DNA from: Drosophila persimilis
Lineage: Eukaryota > Arthropoda > Insecta > Diptera > Drosophilidae
Direction of reading: 5' to 3'
DNA: 64,000 bases
Assembly (NCBI RefSeq): GCF_003286085.1
Contig: NW_020825336.1
Span: 806,001 to 870,000 of the forward strand
In this document: positions 1-9,863 of the stretch, piece after piece
Layout: the number at the start of each line of letters is the position of its first letter
Numbering within the stretch: position 1 is the first letter of the stretch
Translations under genes and position numbers: made by a program
Notes under the pieces: generated by a model
The model's input: only the letters and a program-made list of their open reading frames with translations
Databases searched by the model: none
Told to the model about the DNA's origin: nothing

Positions 1-2
1 AG

Positions 3-203
3 CGTCGTCTACCGCCGGACTACGACGACAACAACAACGGCGGACAATCCGCCAGCGGGACAAACGTCATCAGCTGCGCCGATGCACGAAAGTACCTGAA
101 ACTACTTGAGCAATTCGCTCTCCACAAGCGGAACTATCGTCTGATTGGCCTGATCACCCGAGCCGACGAGCTGATGCGGGAGGTGGACGACGCCTCATCG
201 TAG
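3..203 (+). CDS. C-terminal end of an unidentified protein (partial)
   Basis: An open frame enters from the left edge and ends at a TAG at 201-203, giving about 66 residues. It starts with a polar, Asn/Asp/Gly-rich linker and ends in a predicted helical segment (CADARKYLKLLEQFALHKRN, then a stretch ending in LMREVDDASS). Codon use looks like real fly coding sequence. The tail loosely resembles the C-terminal helices of pogo/Tigger/jerky-type DDE-derived proteins (an ADA..L..LE..A start followed by an I..L...AD.L motif), but this is a weak inference from memory. No domain is diagnostic in the part visible. The gene runs in the same direction as the MADF gene that follows 1.6 kb downstream. Confidence 0.6.
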   Translation, partial: RRLPPDYDDNNNGGQSASGTNVISCADARKYLKLLEQFALHKRNYRLIGLITRADELMREVDDASS

Positions 204-1812
204 GATAATTCAGGATCAGGGGAACCGTAATATGCTTCAGCCAAAGAGCAAGCCAGTCTTAAGATTAGTTCGTAGCCAGGCATCTCGAAGATGCACTCAA
301 TCACTAGCCGTAAGGTAGATCTAGTTTGTACTCGAACCAAATACACTAAACCAAAATCATTACATACCTTGCGTCATTGTTATAATATCGATATGGAGTA
401 TTACCATATTACCTACATACATACATATACGTACATATATATATATATATATTTATATACATGCATATATAGATTCAAGCGTGTGTACATATGTAATTGT
501 GTACATGTGTATATTGCCACCTATTCATGGCCAGCAAAAAAAGTCGGCTAAATATACGCGCCTTATGGGCAATGCGCAGGTCTGCCCTTAGCTGCGGATG
601 GATGGTGTTCCGGCCGGGCGGCCGTTCTCTCCCTCACGCTCTCACAACCCCAACACAGTCAAACATCTGTTTTGATTGCATCTGAGTATGTGTTCGTGTG
701 AGAATGGTGGGCGCTGTCTGTGAGTGCGTGTCAAGAAATCATACGTATACATATGTATGTACATATGTATTTATGCACAATTACGCTTGAGTAAAGTTGG
801 GCATTTGCATATGGCATGTCAATCATTCAATCCACATCAATGTAGAGGTTGTGTCTCCGTGATCGAATCTCTACCTAGTAATAGTGGCACTTAATAATGG
901 CAAAGCACTCGGAATGATTGCGAGATTCATCTGTGTGAATGATGTGCGCATGTCTGCCCTTAGCCAGACGTCTAGTCCAAACTGGCATCTGGCCAGGCGG
1001 CGCTCTCCGGCCCACGATTGCGCCCCGCAGGTGCTCCACAAACATTCATACATCCACGTGCATCAGTGTTGGGATATTGCAAGGGCTACAGGGTAGGCAC
1101 ACAGGGTGGCGCATTGCCAAATAAAGCTAACTAGCAATGAAAATTCTTACAAATTGTGAAATTTCAAATTGTGCTTATGCAGGCTATCTGTATTATTGCG
1201 CATTTCCAGCCGTGTTTACAAAACCTGAGGCTGTTCTCTATGCGCGGTCGTTGATTGATTGACTTAGCTCTGTATGTATTGCAGCTATGTATGTGTGTGA
1301 ATGGCGCACAACCAACCCTCGCATACATGCACCACACAATCAACGCCGTCAGAAAACTAATCAATCATTCAATCGAACACTGGCACACACACACTGGTGC
1401 TGTTTTCGTCTACATCAGAGACTCAGTTCATGATTGGTGCTTGAATCGTGAGGTCGGTCCAGTTTCGTCCATCGAGGGTGTTTTCGTCGACTCATATTTA
1501 AAACGGATTTCAAGATTGTAACAACAACAAGAACACTCACACAAAAACGGAATTTAATTCCAGGGTATGCATACAAAAGTCGATGTGAATTCGTTTTTTT
1601 TTTGTCCGTGTGCTTGGTGTTTTCCAGCACTACATTTTTGTTGTTGGTATTTTGATGATTTTCCAGAAAAAGAGTGGACATCCCAGTTAACAGCTGATGC
1701 CTGCTTGTATTTTTGATTAAAATTAAAAAAACAAAGAATTCTCACCAGGACTATAAAGACATTACTCTTCTCGTAGCATTTTTCGCTTACTGTTTGATTT
1801 GTTCGTTCCAAG
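204..1812. other. Intergenic region, microsatellite-rich
   Basis: This holds the 3' flank of the partial gene and the promoter of the first MADF gene. A (TA)n/(CATA)n tract lies at about 411-475 and ATGTAC-type repeats at about 745-770. Two diverged stretches share TGCGCA, then GTCTGCCCTTAGC, then a GGCC(G/A)GGCGG block (about 571-632 and 947-1008). I see no coding exon. Confidence 0.5.
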
Positions 1813-2772
1813 ATGACAACGTCTTTGCCTGACCGCTTCAGCGCTGGCAAGCGTCAGTTTTGGCGCGAGTTCTTGGCCCTCTATCAAGGAATGCCACAGC
1901 TATGGGACGCTAACCATGTCGACTACCGAAATAAGGAACTGCGAAACAAGGCCTACGAGCTTCTGGAGACGAAGCTAAGAGAGATCCAGCCGAATGCAAC
2001 GCGCACTGAAGTTGGGCGGCGCATCAACATCTTCCGGACGAACTACCGCCGCGAACAGATGCGGATTCTGAAGCAAAAGGAACTGGGATTTCATTCGGAT
2101 CTGTGCAAGCCCACGCTTTGGTTCTACGACTATATGGGATTCCTTCTGACCCAGGAGTCGTTTCAACAAGGCAGAACCAGAAAAGTTCGCGGAACGGCGA
2201 CCACAAAACCAAAGACGATGTTTGAGTTTGGAAAAGATGTGAGTGAAAAATAGATAAGACGATAACTGCAGTTTGTTTCATAATGGATTGCTTCCTTTCA
2301 GGCCTCATCAGACCCATTGGATGCTGTGAGTGACTGGCCAACAAAGGAGACAATAGCCAGCTATCTACCAGAGCAAGGTGTGCAACAATCAGAGGAGAGT
2401 TCGCTGCTGAGTCCGAAAATAGAGATCATCGAGCATGACGGGGAACCCATGGATACTGATAGGCTCACACGAGACGGCGATGTCAAACCGGAAATTTGTG
2501 GATTTAACACATCCGACTATAAGGACCGCAACGTCTCCACGAACGTGGCGTTGACTGTGGGCAGAGGATCAAATGGTACAGACGCCCATCCAGCTTTAAG
2601 CGAGGCCTCGGAGGTGCTGGCCAAGTCCTGGGCGGTTCAGTATGAAGAGATGGCACCGACGCAAAGAATCTTGGCACGAAAAGCCATTGCCGATATTCTT
2701 TTTGAAGGCTGCATGGGCAATTTGCGAATAAACCGTGGCGAAACACGCAGCACAGTGGGAAACCATTTGTAG
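1813..2772 (+). CDS. MADF-BESS domain protein, complete upstream copy
   Basis: Two exons (1813-2238 and 2302-2772, intron GTGAGT..TTTCAG of 63 bp, phase 0) encode 298 residues. Residues about 16-115 form a MADF domain (a Myb/SANT-like DNA-binding fold as in Adf1): FWREFLALYQGMPQLW, then RTEVGRRINIFRTNYRRE, then the typical LWFYDYMGFL ending. Residues about 246-283 are a BESS-like helical segment, the usual protein-interaction partner of MADF. The linker is acidic and Ser-rich. The ATG at 1813 has AAG immediately before it and starts just ahead of the MADF domain, as usual in the family. A role as a sequence-specific nuclear transcription regulator is inferred from the family. The paralogous downstream copy lacks this start. 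I cannot name the D. melanogaster orthologue. Confidence 0.85.
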
Positions 2773-3091
2773 ATCTAATAATTATAAAATTAAATGAATA
2801 ATCAAAAAAATATTTTACGAGTGGTCAATACTGTCGCTAAAATGTTTGAAACGAGAGTAGTTTTAGCGCCATATACTTGGCGGCAGTGCTGCAAAGCGTA
2901 ATATCGAGTTTCTCGATACGGCGAACATTAAAATAACGCCACGAGTGGGCATTTTAATCAAGTTGGCAGCTCATTTATTATTGTTCGCATTCCCATCAGG
3001 GTGACATTTTGTTTAAACCTTACTTTATAAACAAACCAGTGAAATGAGCTCTTAAAATTAGCCAGTCTTGAAGGGAAATCGATTCGACAAT

Positions 3092-3413
3092 CGGATAAAA
3101 TTATGTATTCACAGCTGAGAGTTCTCATTATTAGCATTATCCAAAGGAATATTAAAATCGAGGAATATGGTTTCCAATTAACCCATTGTGTGCCAAGGGG
3201 TTTTTTTTTAATATTCCACCGAAAATAACAAAAATGTAATCATTTTACCGCAGTTCAGGTGAAAGATATCTTTTTTTTTTGTAAGTTCAGAGGAAAGATG
3301 GCATGGATCTACAAGAAGAAGTCACACTCAGTAACATTTACAGCCATTTACCTCTAGTCGCTGAACTGTTTAAATAGAGGGGGGTTAAGTGGGTTAAGTT
3401 CGATTTCTTATCA
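3092..3413 (+). repeat. Dispersed repeat, about 320 bp (copy in unit 1)
   Basis: This block reappears in reverse orientation at 42083-42416 with roughly 80% identity by eye. Shared landmarks in order are GATAAAATTATG, GCTGAGAGTTCT, TTAGCATTATCCAA, GAGGAATATGGTTTCCAAT, AATATTCCACCGAAAATAA, CAGTTCAGGTGAAAGATA, ACAAGAAGAAGTCACA and CTGAACTGTTTAAATAGAGG. It has no coding capacity and no clear terminal repeats, so it could be a fragment of a non-autonomous transposon or other interspersed repeat. It lies about 80 bp upstream of the 516-residue gene and may supply promoter sequence. Confidence 0.8.
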
Positions 3414-3494
3414 CATTGCTGTTGAGGCACCAAAAGTCGAACAATTTTGATTCAGTAGTTGTATATATTGGATTAAATTAAGGAAACAGCTTAA

Positions 3495-5101
3495 ATGATA
3501 GTTTTGATTCTGAGCAGCAGGGAGATAAAGAATATGCAGACCTTCAAGGGGATGAACAAAACAACTTTGTAAGTAATATTCGACTACCATGTTAAATCTA
3601 TACTACCCATATATGTACTTCCAGGAAGGATTTGTTTAACTCTGGATTCGAGCACTTCAAGGTCAGCAAAGGGCCGAATGGGCATTTCTTGTCCAAAAAA
3701 TGCCAGGAAAAGCTGAAGACAAAGTTACCCGCGTCGTCCTACGAGAACGTCATGGCGTGGGCAGGTGACTGGATATCGAAGCTAAATGGAGAGACTGAAG
3801 CTTCTTTGAAAGCAGAATCGAAACAGACTAACAGTGTAACTGAGCAACCAGCATCCGAATCAGTCCAAGCAGCCACAAACAAACCTTCGACTATCATCAT
3901 TGACCTCTGTAGCGACGACGATGAAGATGAAGAGACCTGCGAAAGTCTGGATAGTTTACTCGACAGCGAATCCAGCCTGTCGAAATCTCCGATAATCATC
4001 CATGATGACGAGCTAGGCGATATAGATTTAAAAGACTACGCAGATCACGTGGATGGCAAGCTTGACTTAAAAACTCTTAAGACGCGTACTATTAAGAACG
4101 AAATTATTGCTAAAAGAGTAAGCCAGACTGCGATCGAAGGTCGATCGAAGGCGAGAGCCATCCGATCAAAGCAGAAAGCTAAACAAGACAAGCTCAGCCC
4201 GGACAAGGCACAAGATGAGCCCACCACTCGAGTCCTTTCTGATCAATCAAAACTGAAACCCAACGAAACCCAATGGATCACCACCACCCCTCACAAGGCA
4301 CCAAAAGAAACCTCCCTAAGAATTCGCACTTACCAAAAAATTAAAAAAGTCGAACAAGACCAGATCACTACTGGCAAGACACACGAAGAACCCAAAATAG
4401 GATTCCACATGGACAAATCGAATATCAGTATCAAAGAAAAGATCAGTATTACCCCTCAAAAGACACAAGATACGGCGACTATAAGAGACACCGTTGGCAA
4501 GGCCCAGGATGAACCCAGCATTGAAGTCCGCTCTGAGCATTCAAAACTGAAGTCCAGCGAGCACAGCACCATCACCACTCACAAGGCCCCAAATGAGACC
4601 ACCAAAAGAGCCACCTTTGACAAGGCACAGGAAAAACCCACCATCCTCACTGACCAATCAAAGCTGAAGCCCAGCGAAAACAGGATCACCATCATCCCTC
4701 AGAAGGCACAAGATAGGCCCACCATAAGAATTCGCAGTGACCTATTACTAAATAGTAACATTCCGACACCATTTGAAAACACTCAATTAATTGATGGGCC
4801 TGTGGGCCTACCTGCCAAATCTCCAGGCTCCACAAGCTCATCCGGCAATCGAAAGCGAAAAGATTGCGATACAACGCCAGATAATGGTCAGAGCTGTGCC
4901 AAAAGACCAAAAGCCCTTGAGCTACTTCGTACCCACCCAAGAGTGCATCTTCAATTGCCAGCAGTCCAGCTTCTCCTCGAAAAGGTGGCACACTTCGCCG
5001 ATGACCAGGGGAATTCTCAGGCGTTGACGCTTATTAACCAGCTACTTCACAGCCTCCAGGTGGCCGAGAAAAAGATCTGTAATGCAGAGAATCTCCAATA
5101 G
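3495..5101 (+). CDS. Lys-rich repeat protein with SUMO-interaction-like motif, copy 1
   Basis: Exon 1 is 3495-3568 and exon 2 is 3625-5101 (intron GTAAGT..TTCCAG, 56 bp), giving 516 residues. The first in-frame ATG after a stop is at 3495; ATGs at 3534 and 3552 are alternatives. Residues 28-80 form a compact conserved-looking start (FNSGFEHFKVSKGPNGHF). Residues about 115-128 read TIIIDLCSDDDEDEE, a classic hydrophobic core plus acidic run as in SUMO-interacting motifs. Residues about 220-415 hold degenerate units of about 30-40 residues built on KAQDEPTIRxRSDQSKLKP and ITTTPHKAP. The C-terminus has a basic NLS-like cluster (NRKRK, then AKRPKALELL) and a Leu-rich helix. A nuclear or chromatin role is inference. 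I do not recognise the family. Confidence 0.8.
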
Positions 5102-5843
5102 CATGATCAACAAAAAGCGCGGACTGTTCGTTTGCCCAGGAGCGCATCTTTAACGTTATTTGTTTCGTAGAGAATAAGAAATTTGTAGGCTTAAAAACAC
5201 ACGTCCAGTTATATACACGGATATATATAATAGGATTTTTTTTTTGAGGCTTTGTTATATGTACACGTTTATTCAACTTGTGATATACGCTCGCCTATTA
5301 TCTTTTTTGGGACATCATTTTTTTCACATCAATTCAAATCAAATCATAGTAAGAAATTGCACACTGTTTCATTCTCATATTAGTTATACAATTTTTTTTT
5401 CCCCTTCAACAGTCCTAAAACAGCAAAATGTTTACAGTCAAAATAAAAACACCACCATACAAAATGAAAGAATGAATTCTTCTCAGACCCACAAACCCAT
5501 CTTTTACGCATGACCTACCTGTTTGCAACGCACAAAAAGAAAGCATCTCTCCCACTGCGATTAGTTAACCCAAAGATTGGAATATTCTGGAATATTGTGT
5601 ATTGAAAATTCGTGATAATAATTTAACCCAACCTTGGAAATCACATTATTTATGACGCCGCAAAGAACTAGAATAGAAAAAATAAAAAAGGGCCATAACG
5701 TCCTTAAAAAAGGGCCTAAGTTGGTATTCGGCTAGTTTCTGCGCAGTTTTACCATGGCATGGCCGCGCACAGTATCATAGAAACACCGCTGGTTTGGAAC
5801 ACAATTTTAAATTTGGATTGCGCCATGCATACCCCCAGCGCCC
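5102..5843. other. 3' flank of copy-1 gene up to the duplication junction
   Basis: AT-rich 3' UTR and intergenic sequence. A possible AATAAA signal lies near 5441. No coding exon is seen. ATGs just before the junction (5754, 5794, 5825) are out of frame with the MADF frame that follows, and the MADF frame itself has a TAA at 5808. Confidence 0.6.
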
Positions 5844-6791
5844 TTGCCTGACCGCTTCAGCGCTGGCAAGCGTCAGTTTTGGCGCGAGTTCTTGGCCCTC
5901 TATCAAGGAATGCCACAGCTATGGGACGCTAACCATGTCGACTACCGAAATAAGGAACTGCGAAACAAGGCCTACGAGCTTCTGGAGACGAAGCTAAGAG
6001 AGATCCAGCCGAATGCAACGCGCACTGAAGTTGGGCGGCGCATCAACATCTTCCGGACGAACTACCGCCGCGAACAGATGCGGATTCTGAAGCAAAAGGA
6101 ACTGGGATTTCATTCGGATCTGTGCAAGCCCACGCTTTGGTTCTACGACTATATGGGATTCCTTCTGACCCAGGAGTCGTTTCAACAAGGCAGAACCAGA
6201 AAAGTTCGCGGAACGGCGACCACAAAACCAAAGACGATGTTTGAGTTTGGAAAAGATGTGAGTGAAAAATAGATAAGACGATAACTGCAGTTTGTTTCAT
6301 AATGGATTGCTTCCTTTCAGGCCTCATCAGACCCATTGGATGCTGTGAGTGACTGGCCAACAAAGGAGACAATAGCCAGCTATCTACCAGAGCAAGGTGT
6401 GCAACAATCAGAGGAGAGTTCGCTGCTGAGTCCGAAAATAGAGATCATCGAGCATGACGGGGAACCCATGGATACTGATAGGCTCACACGAGACGGCGAT
6501 GTCAAACCGGAAATTTGTGGATTTAACACATCCGACTATAAGGACCGCAACGTCTCCACGAACGTGGCGTTGACTGTGGGCAGAGGATCAAATGGTACAG
6601 ACGCCCATCCAGCTTTAAGCGAGGCCTCGGAGGTGCTGGCCAAGTCCTGGGCGGTTCAGTATGAAGAGATGGCACCGACGCAAAGAATCTTGGCACGAAA
6701 AGCCATTGCCGATATTCTTTTTGAAGGCTGCATGGGCAATTTGCGAATAAACCGTGGCGAAACACGCAGCACAGTGGGAAACCATTTGTAG
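5844..6791 (+). pseudogene. MADF-BESS gene, 5'-truncated duplicate
   Basis: This repeats the upstream MADF gene from codon 5 onwards (exon 1 remnant 5844-6257, exon 2 6321-6791), with the splice sites and stop codon kept and no disabling change inside. The duplication breakpoint removed the ATG, the first three following codons and the promoter. In frame upstream there is no ATG before the TAA at 5808, so the first usable ATG is at 5910, inside the MADF domain (MPQLW). A protein from there would lack the first helix of the domain. It is therefore probably non-functional unless an upstream exon splices in. It is young enough that its frame is still open. Confidence 0.8.
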
Positions 6792-7110
6792 ATCTAATAA
6801 TTATAAAATTAAATGAATAATCAAAAAAATATTTTACGAGTGGTCAATACTGTCGCTAAAATGTTTGAAACGAGAGTAGTTTTAGCGCCATATACTTGGC
6901 GGCAGTGCTGCAAAGCGTAATATCGAGTTTCTCGATACGGCGAACATTAAAATAACGCCACGAGTGGGCATTTTAACCAAGTTGGCAGCTCATTTATTAT
7001 CGTTCGCATTCCCATCAGGGTGACATTTTGTTTAAACCTTACTTTATAAACAAACCAGTGAAATGAGCTCTTAAAATTAGCCAGTCTTGAAGGGAAATCG
7101 ATTCGACAAT

Positions 7111-7432
7111 CGGATAAAATTATGTATTCACAGCTGAGAGTTCTCATTATTAGCATTATCCAAAGGAATATTAAAATCGAGGAATATGGTTTCCAATTAA
7201 CCCATTGTGTGCCAAGGGGTTTTTTTTTAATATTCCACCGAAAATAACAAAAATGTAATCATTTTACCGCAGTTCAGGTGAAAGATATCTTTTTTTTTTG
7301 TAAGTTCAGAGGAAAGATGGCATGGATCTACAAGAAGAAGTCACACTCAGTAACATTTACAGCCATTTACCTCTAGTCGCTGAACTGTTTAAATAGAGGG
7401 GGGTTAAGTGGGTTAAGTTCGATTTCTTATCA
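7111..7432 (+). repeat. Dispersed repeat, about 320 bp (copy in unit 2)
   Basis: Same block as at 3092-3413, copied as part of the tandem duplication rather than by independent insertion. It is identical by eye and lies in the same position upstream of the second 516-residue gene. Confidence 0.8.
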
Positions 7433-7513
7433 CATTGCTGTTGAGGCACCAAAAGTCGAACAATTTTGATTCAGTAGTTGTATATATTGGATTAAATTAA
7501 GGAAACAGCTTAA

Positions 7514-9120
7514 ATGATAGTTTTGATTCTGAGCAGCAGGGAGATAAAGAATATGCAGACCTTCAAGGGGATGAACAAAACAACTTTGTAAGTAATATTC
7601 GACTACCATGTTAAATCTATACTACCCATATATGTACTTCCAGGAAGGATTTGTTTAACTCTGGATTCGAGCACTTCAAGGTCAGCAAAGGGCCGAATGG
7701 GCATTTCTTGTCCAAAAAATGCCAGGAAAAGCTGAAGACAAAGTTACCCGCGTCGTCCTACGAGAACGTCATGGCGTGGGCAGGTGACTGGATATCGAAG
7801 CTAAATGGAGAGACTGAAGCTTCTTTGAAAGCAGAATCGAAACAGACTAACAGTGTAACTGAGCAACCAGCATCCGAATCAGTCCAAGCAGCCACAAACA
7901 AACCTTCGACTATCATCATTGACCTCTGTAGCGACGACGATGAAGATGAAGAGACTTGCGAAAGTCTGGATAGTTTACTCGACAGCGAATCCAGCCTGTC
8001 GAAATCTCCGATAATCATCCATGATGACGAGCTAGGCGATATAGATTTAAAAGACTACGCAGATCACGTGGATGGCAAGCTTGACTTAGAGACTCTTAAG
8101 ACGCGTACTATTAAGAACGAAATTATTGCTAAAAGAGTAAGCCAGACTGCGATCGAAGGTCGATCGAAGGCGAGAGCCATCCGATCAAAGCAGAAAGCTA
8201 AACAAGACAAGCTCAGCCCGGACAAGGCACAAGATGAGCCCACCACTCGAGTCCTTTCTGATCAATCAAAACGGAAACCCAACGAAACCCAATGGATCAC
8301 CACCACCCCTCACAAGGCACCAAAAGAAACCTCCCTAAGAATTCGCACTTACCAAAAAATTAAAAAAGTCGAACAAGACCAGATCACTACTGGCAAGACA
8401 CACGAAGAACCCAAAATAGGATTCCACATGGACAAATCGAATATCAGTATCAAAGAAAAGATCAGTATTACCCCTCAAAAGACACAAGATACGGCGACTA
8501 TAAGAGACACCGTTGGCAAGGCCCAGGATGAACCCAGCATTGAAGTCCGCTCTGAGCATTCAAAACTGAAGTCCAGCGAGCACAGCACCATCACCACTCA
8601 CAAGGCCCCAAATGAGACCACCAAAAGAGCCACCTTTGACAAGGCACAGGAAAAACCCACCATCCTCACTGACCAATCAAAGCTGAAGCCCAGCGAAAAC
8701 AGGATCACCATCATCCCTCAGAAGGCACAAGATAGGCCCACCATAAGAATTCGCAGTGACCTATTACTAAATAGTAACATTCCGACACCATTTGAAAACA
8801 CTCAATTAATTGATGGGCCTGTGGGCCTACCTGCCAAATCTCCAGGCTCCACAAGCTCATCCGGCAATCGAAAGCGAAAAGATTGCGATACAACGCCAGA
8901 TAATGGTCAGAGCTGTGCCAAAAGACCAAAAGCCCTTGAGCTACTTCGTACCCACCCAAGAGTGCATCTTCAATTGCCAGCAGTCCAGCTTCTCCTCGAA
9001 AAGGTGGCACACTTCGCCGATGACCAGGGGAATTCTCAGGCGTTGACGCTTATTAACCAGCTACTTCACAGCCTCCAGGTGGCCGAGAAAAAGATCTGTA
9101 ATGCAGAGAATCTCCAATAG
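7514..9120 (+). CDS. Lys-rich repeat protein with SUMO-interaction-like motif, copy 2
   Basis: Exons 7514-7587 and 7644-9120, same structure and length (516 residues) as the upstream copy. The full upstream region, including the dispersed repeat, was duplicated, so this copy should keep its own promoter. Two amino-acid differences are visible: Lys to Glu in the segment before TLKTRTIKNE (AAA in copy 1, GAG here, near 8089-8091), and Leu to Arg in SDQSKLKPNE (CTG to CGG, near 8271). The other coding difference noticed is silent. The two copies are otherwise the same and could both be expressed. Confidence 0.8.
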
Positions 9121-9863
9121 CATGATCAACAAAAAGCGCGGACTGTTCGTTTGCCCAGGAGCGCATCTTTAACGTTATTTGTTTCGTAGAGAATAAGAAA
9201 TTTGTAGGCTTAAAAACACACGTCCAGTTATATACACGGATATATATAATAGGATTTTTTTTTTGAGGCTTTGTTATATGTACACGTTTATTCAACTTGT
9301 GATATACGCTCGCCTATTATCTTTTTTGGGACATCATTTTTTTCACATCAATTCAAATCAAATCATAGTAAGAAATTGCACACTGTTTCATTCTCATATT
9401 AGTTATACAATTTTTTTTTTCCCCTTCAACAGTCCTAAAACAGCAAAATGTTTACAGTCAAAATAAAAACACCACCATACAAAATGAAAGAATGAATTCT
9501 TCTCAGACCCACAAACCCATCTTTTACGCATGACCTACCTGTTTGCAACGCACAAAAAGAAAGCATCTCTCCCACTGCGATTAGTTAACCCAAAGATTGG
9601 AATATTCTGGAATATTGTGTATTGAAAATTCGTGATAATAATTGAACCCAACCTTGGAAATCACATTATTTATGACGCCGCAAAGAACTAGAATAGAAAA
9701 AATAAAAAAGGGCCATAACGTCCTTAAAAAAGGGCCTAAGTTGGTATTCGGCTAGTTTCTCCGCAGTTTTACCATGGCATGGCCGCGCACAGTATCATAG
9801 AAACACCGCTGGTTTCGAACACAATTTTAAATTTGGATTGCGCCATGCATACCGCCAGCGCCC

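Larger units (their letters stand above)
1825..5843. repeat. 4,019-bp tandem duplication, unit 1
   Basis: The sequence from TTGCCTGACCGC at 1825 to AGCGCCC at 5843 is repeated directly at 5844-9863. Comparing line by line I find about ten substitutions and one extra T in a poly-T run. Differences are seen near 2957, 2984, 3937, 4070-4073, 4252, 5398, 5624, 5742, 5796 and 5834. No obvious microhomology of more than a base or two is present at the junction. Left breakpoint: inside codon 4/5 of the MADF gene. Right breakpoint: 742 bp past the stop of the 516-residue gene. Confidence 0.95.
5844..9863. repeat. 4-kb tandem duplication, unit 2
   Basis: Direct repeat of 1825-5843 with an offset of 4,019 bp, rising to 4,020 after an extra T in the poly-T run near 9411. 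After AGCGCCC at 9863 the sequence departs into unique DNA (AAATCCATTGAG), which marks the original right flank. Confidence 0.95.

Noticed and set aside
3495..5101. Possible identity with the telomere-capping protein HOAP (caravaggio)
   Set aside because: Considered for the charged, repeat-rich, fast-evolving character, but the N-terminus and repeat types do not agree with what I remember of HOAP.
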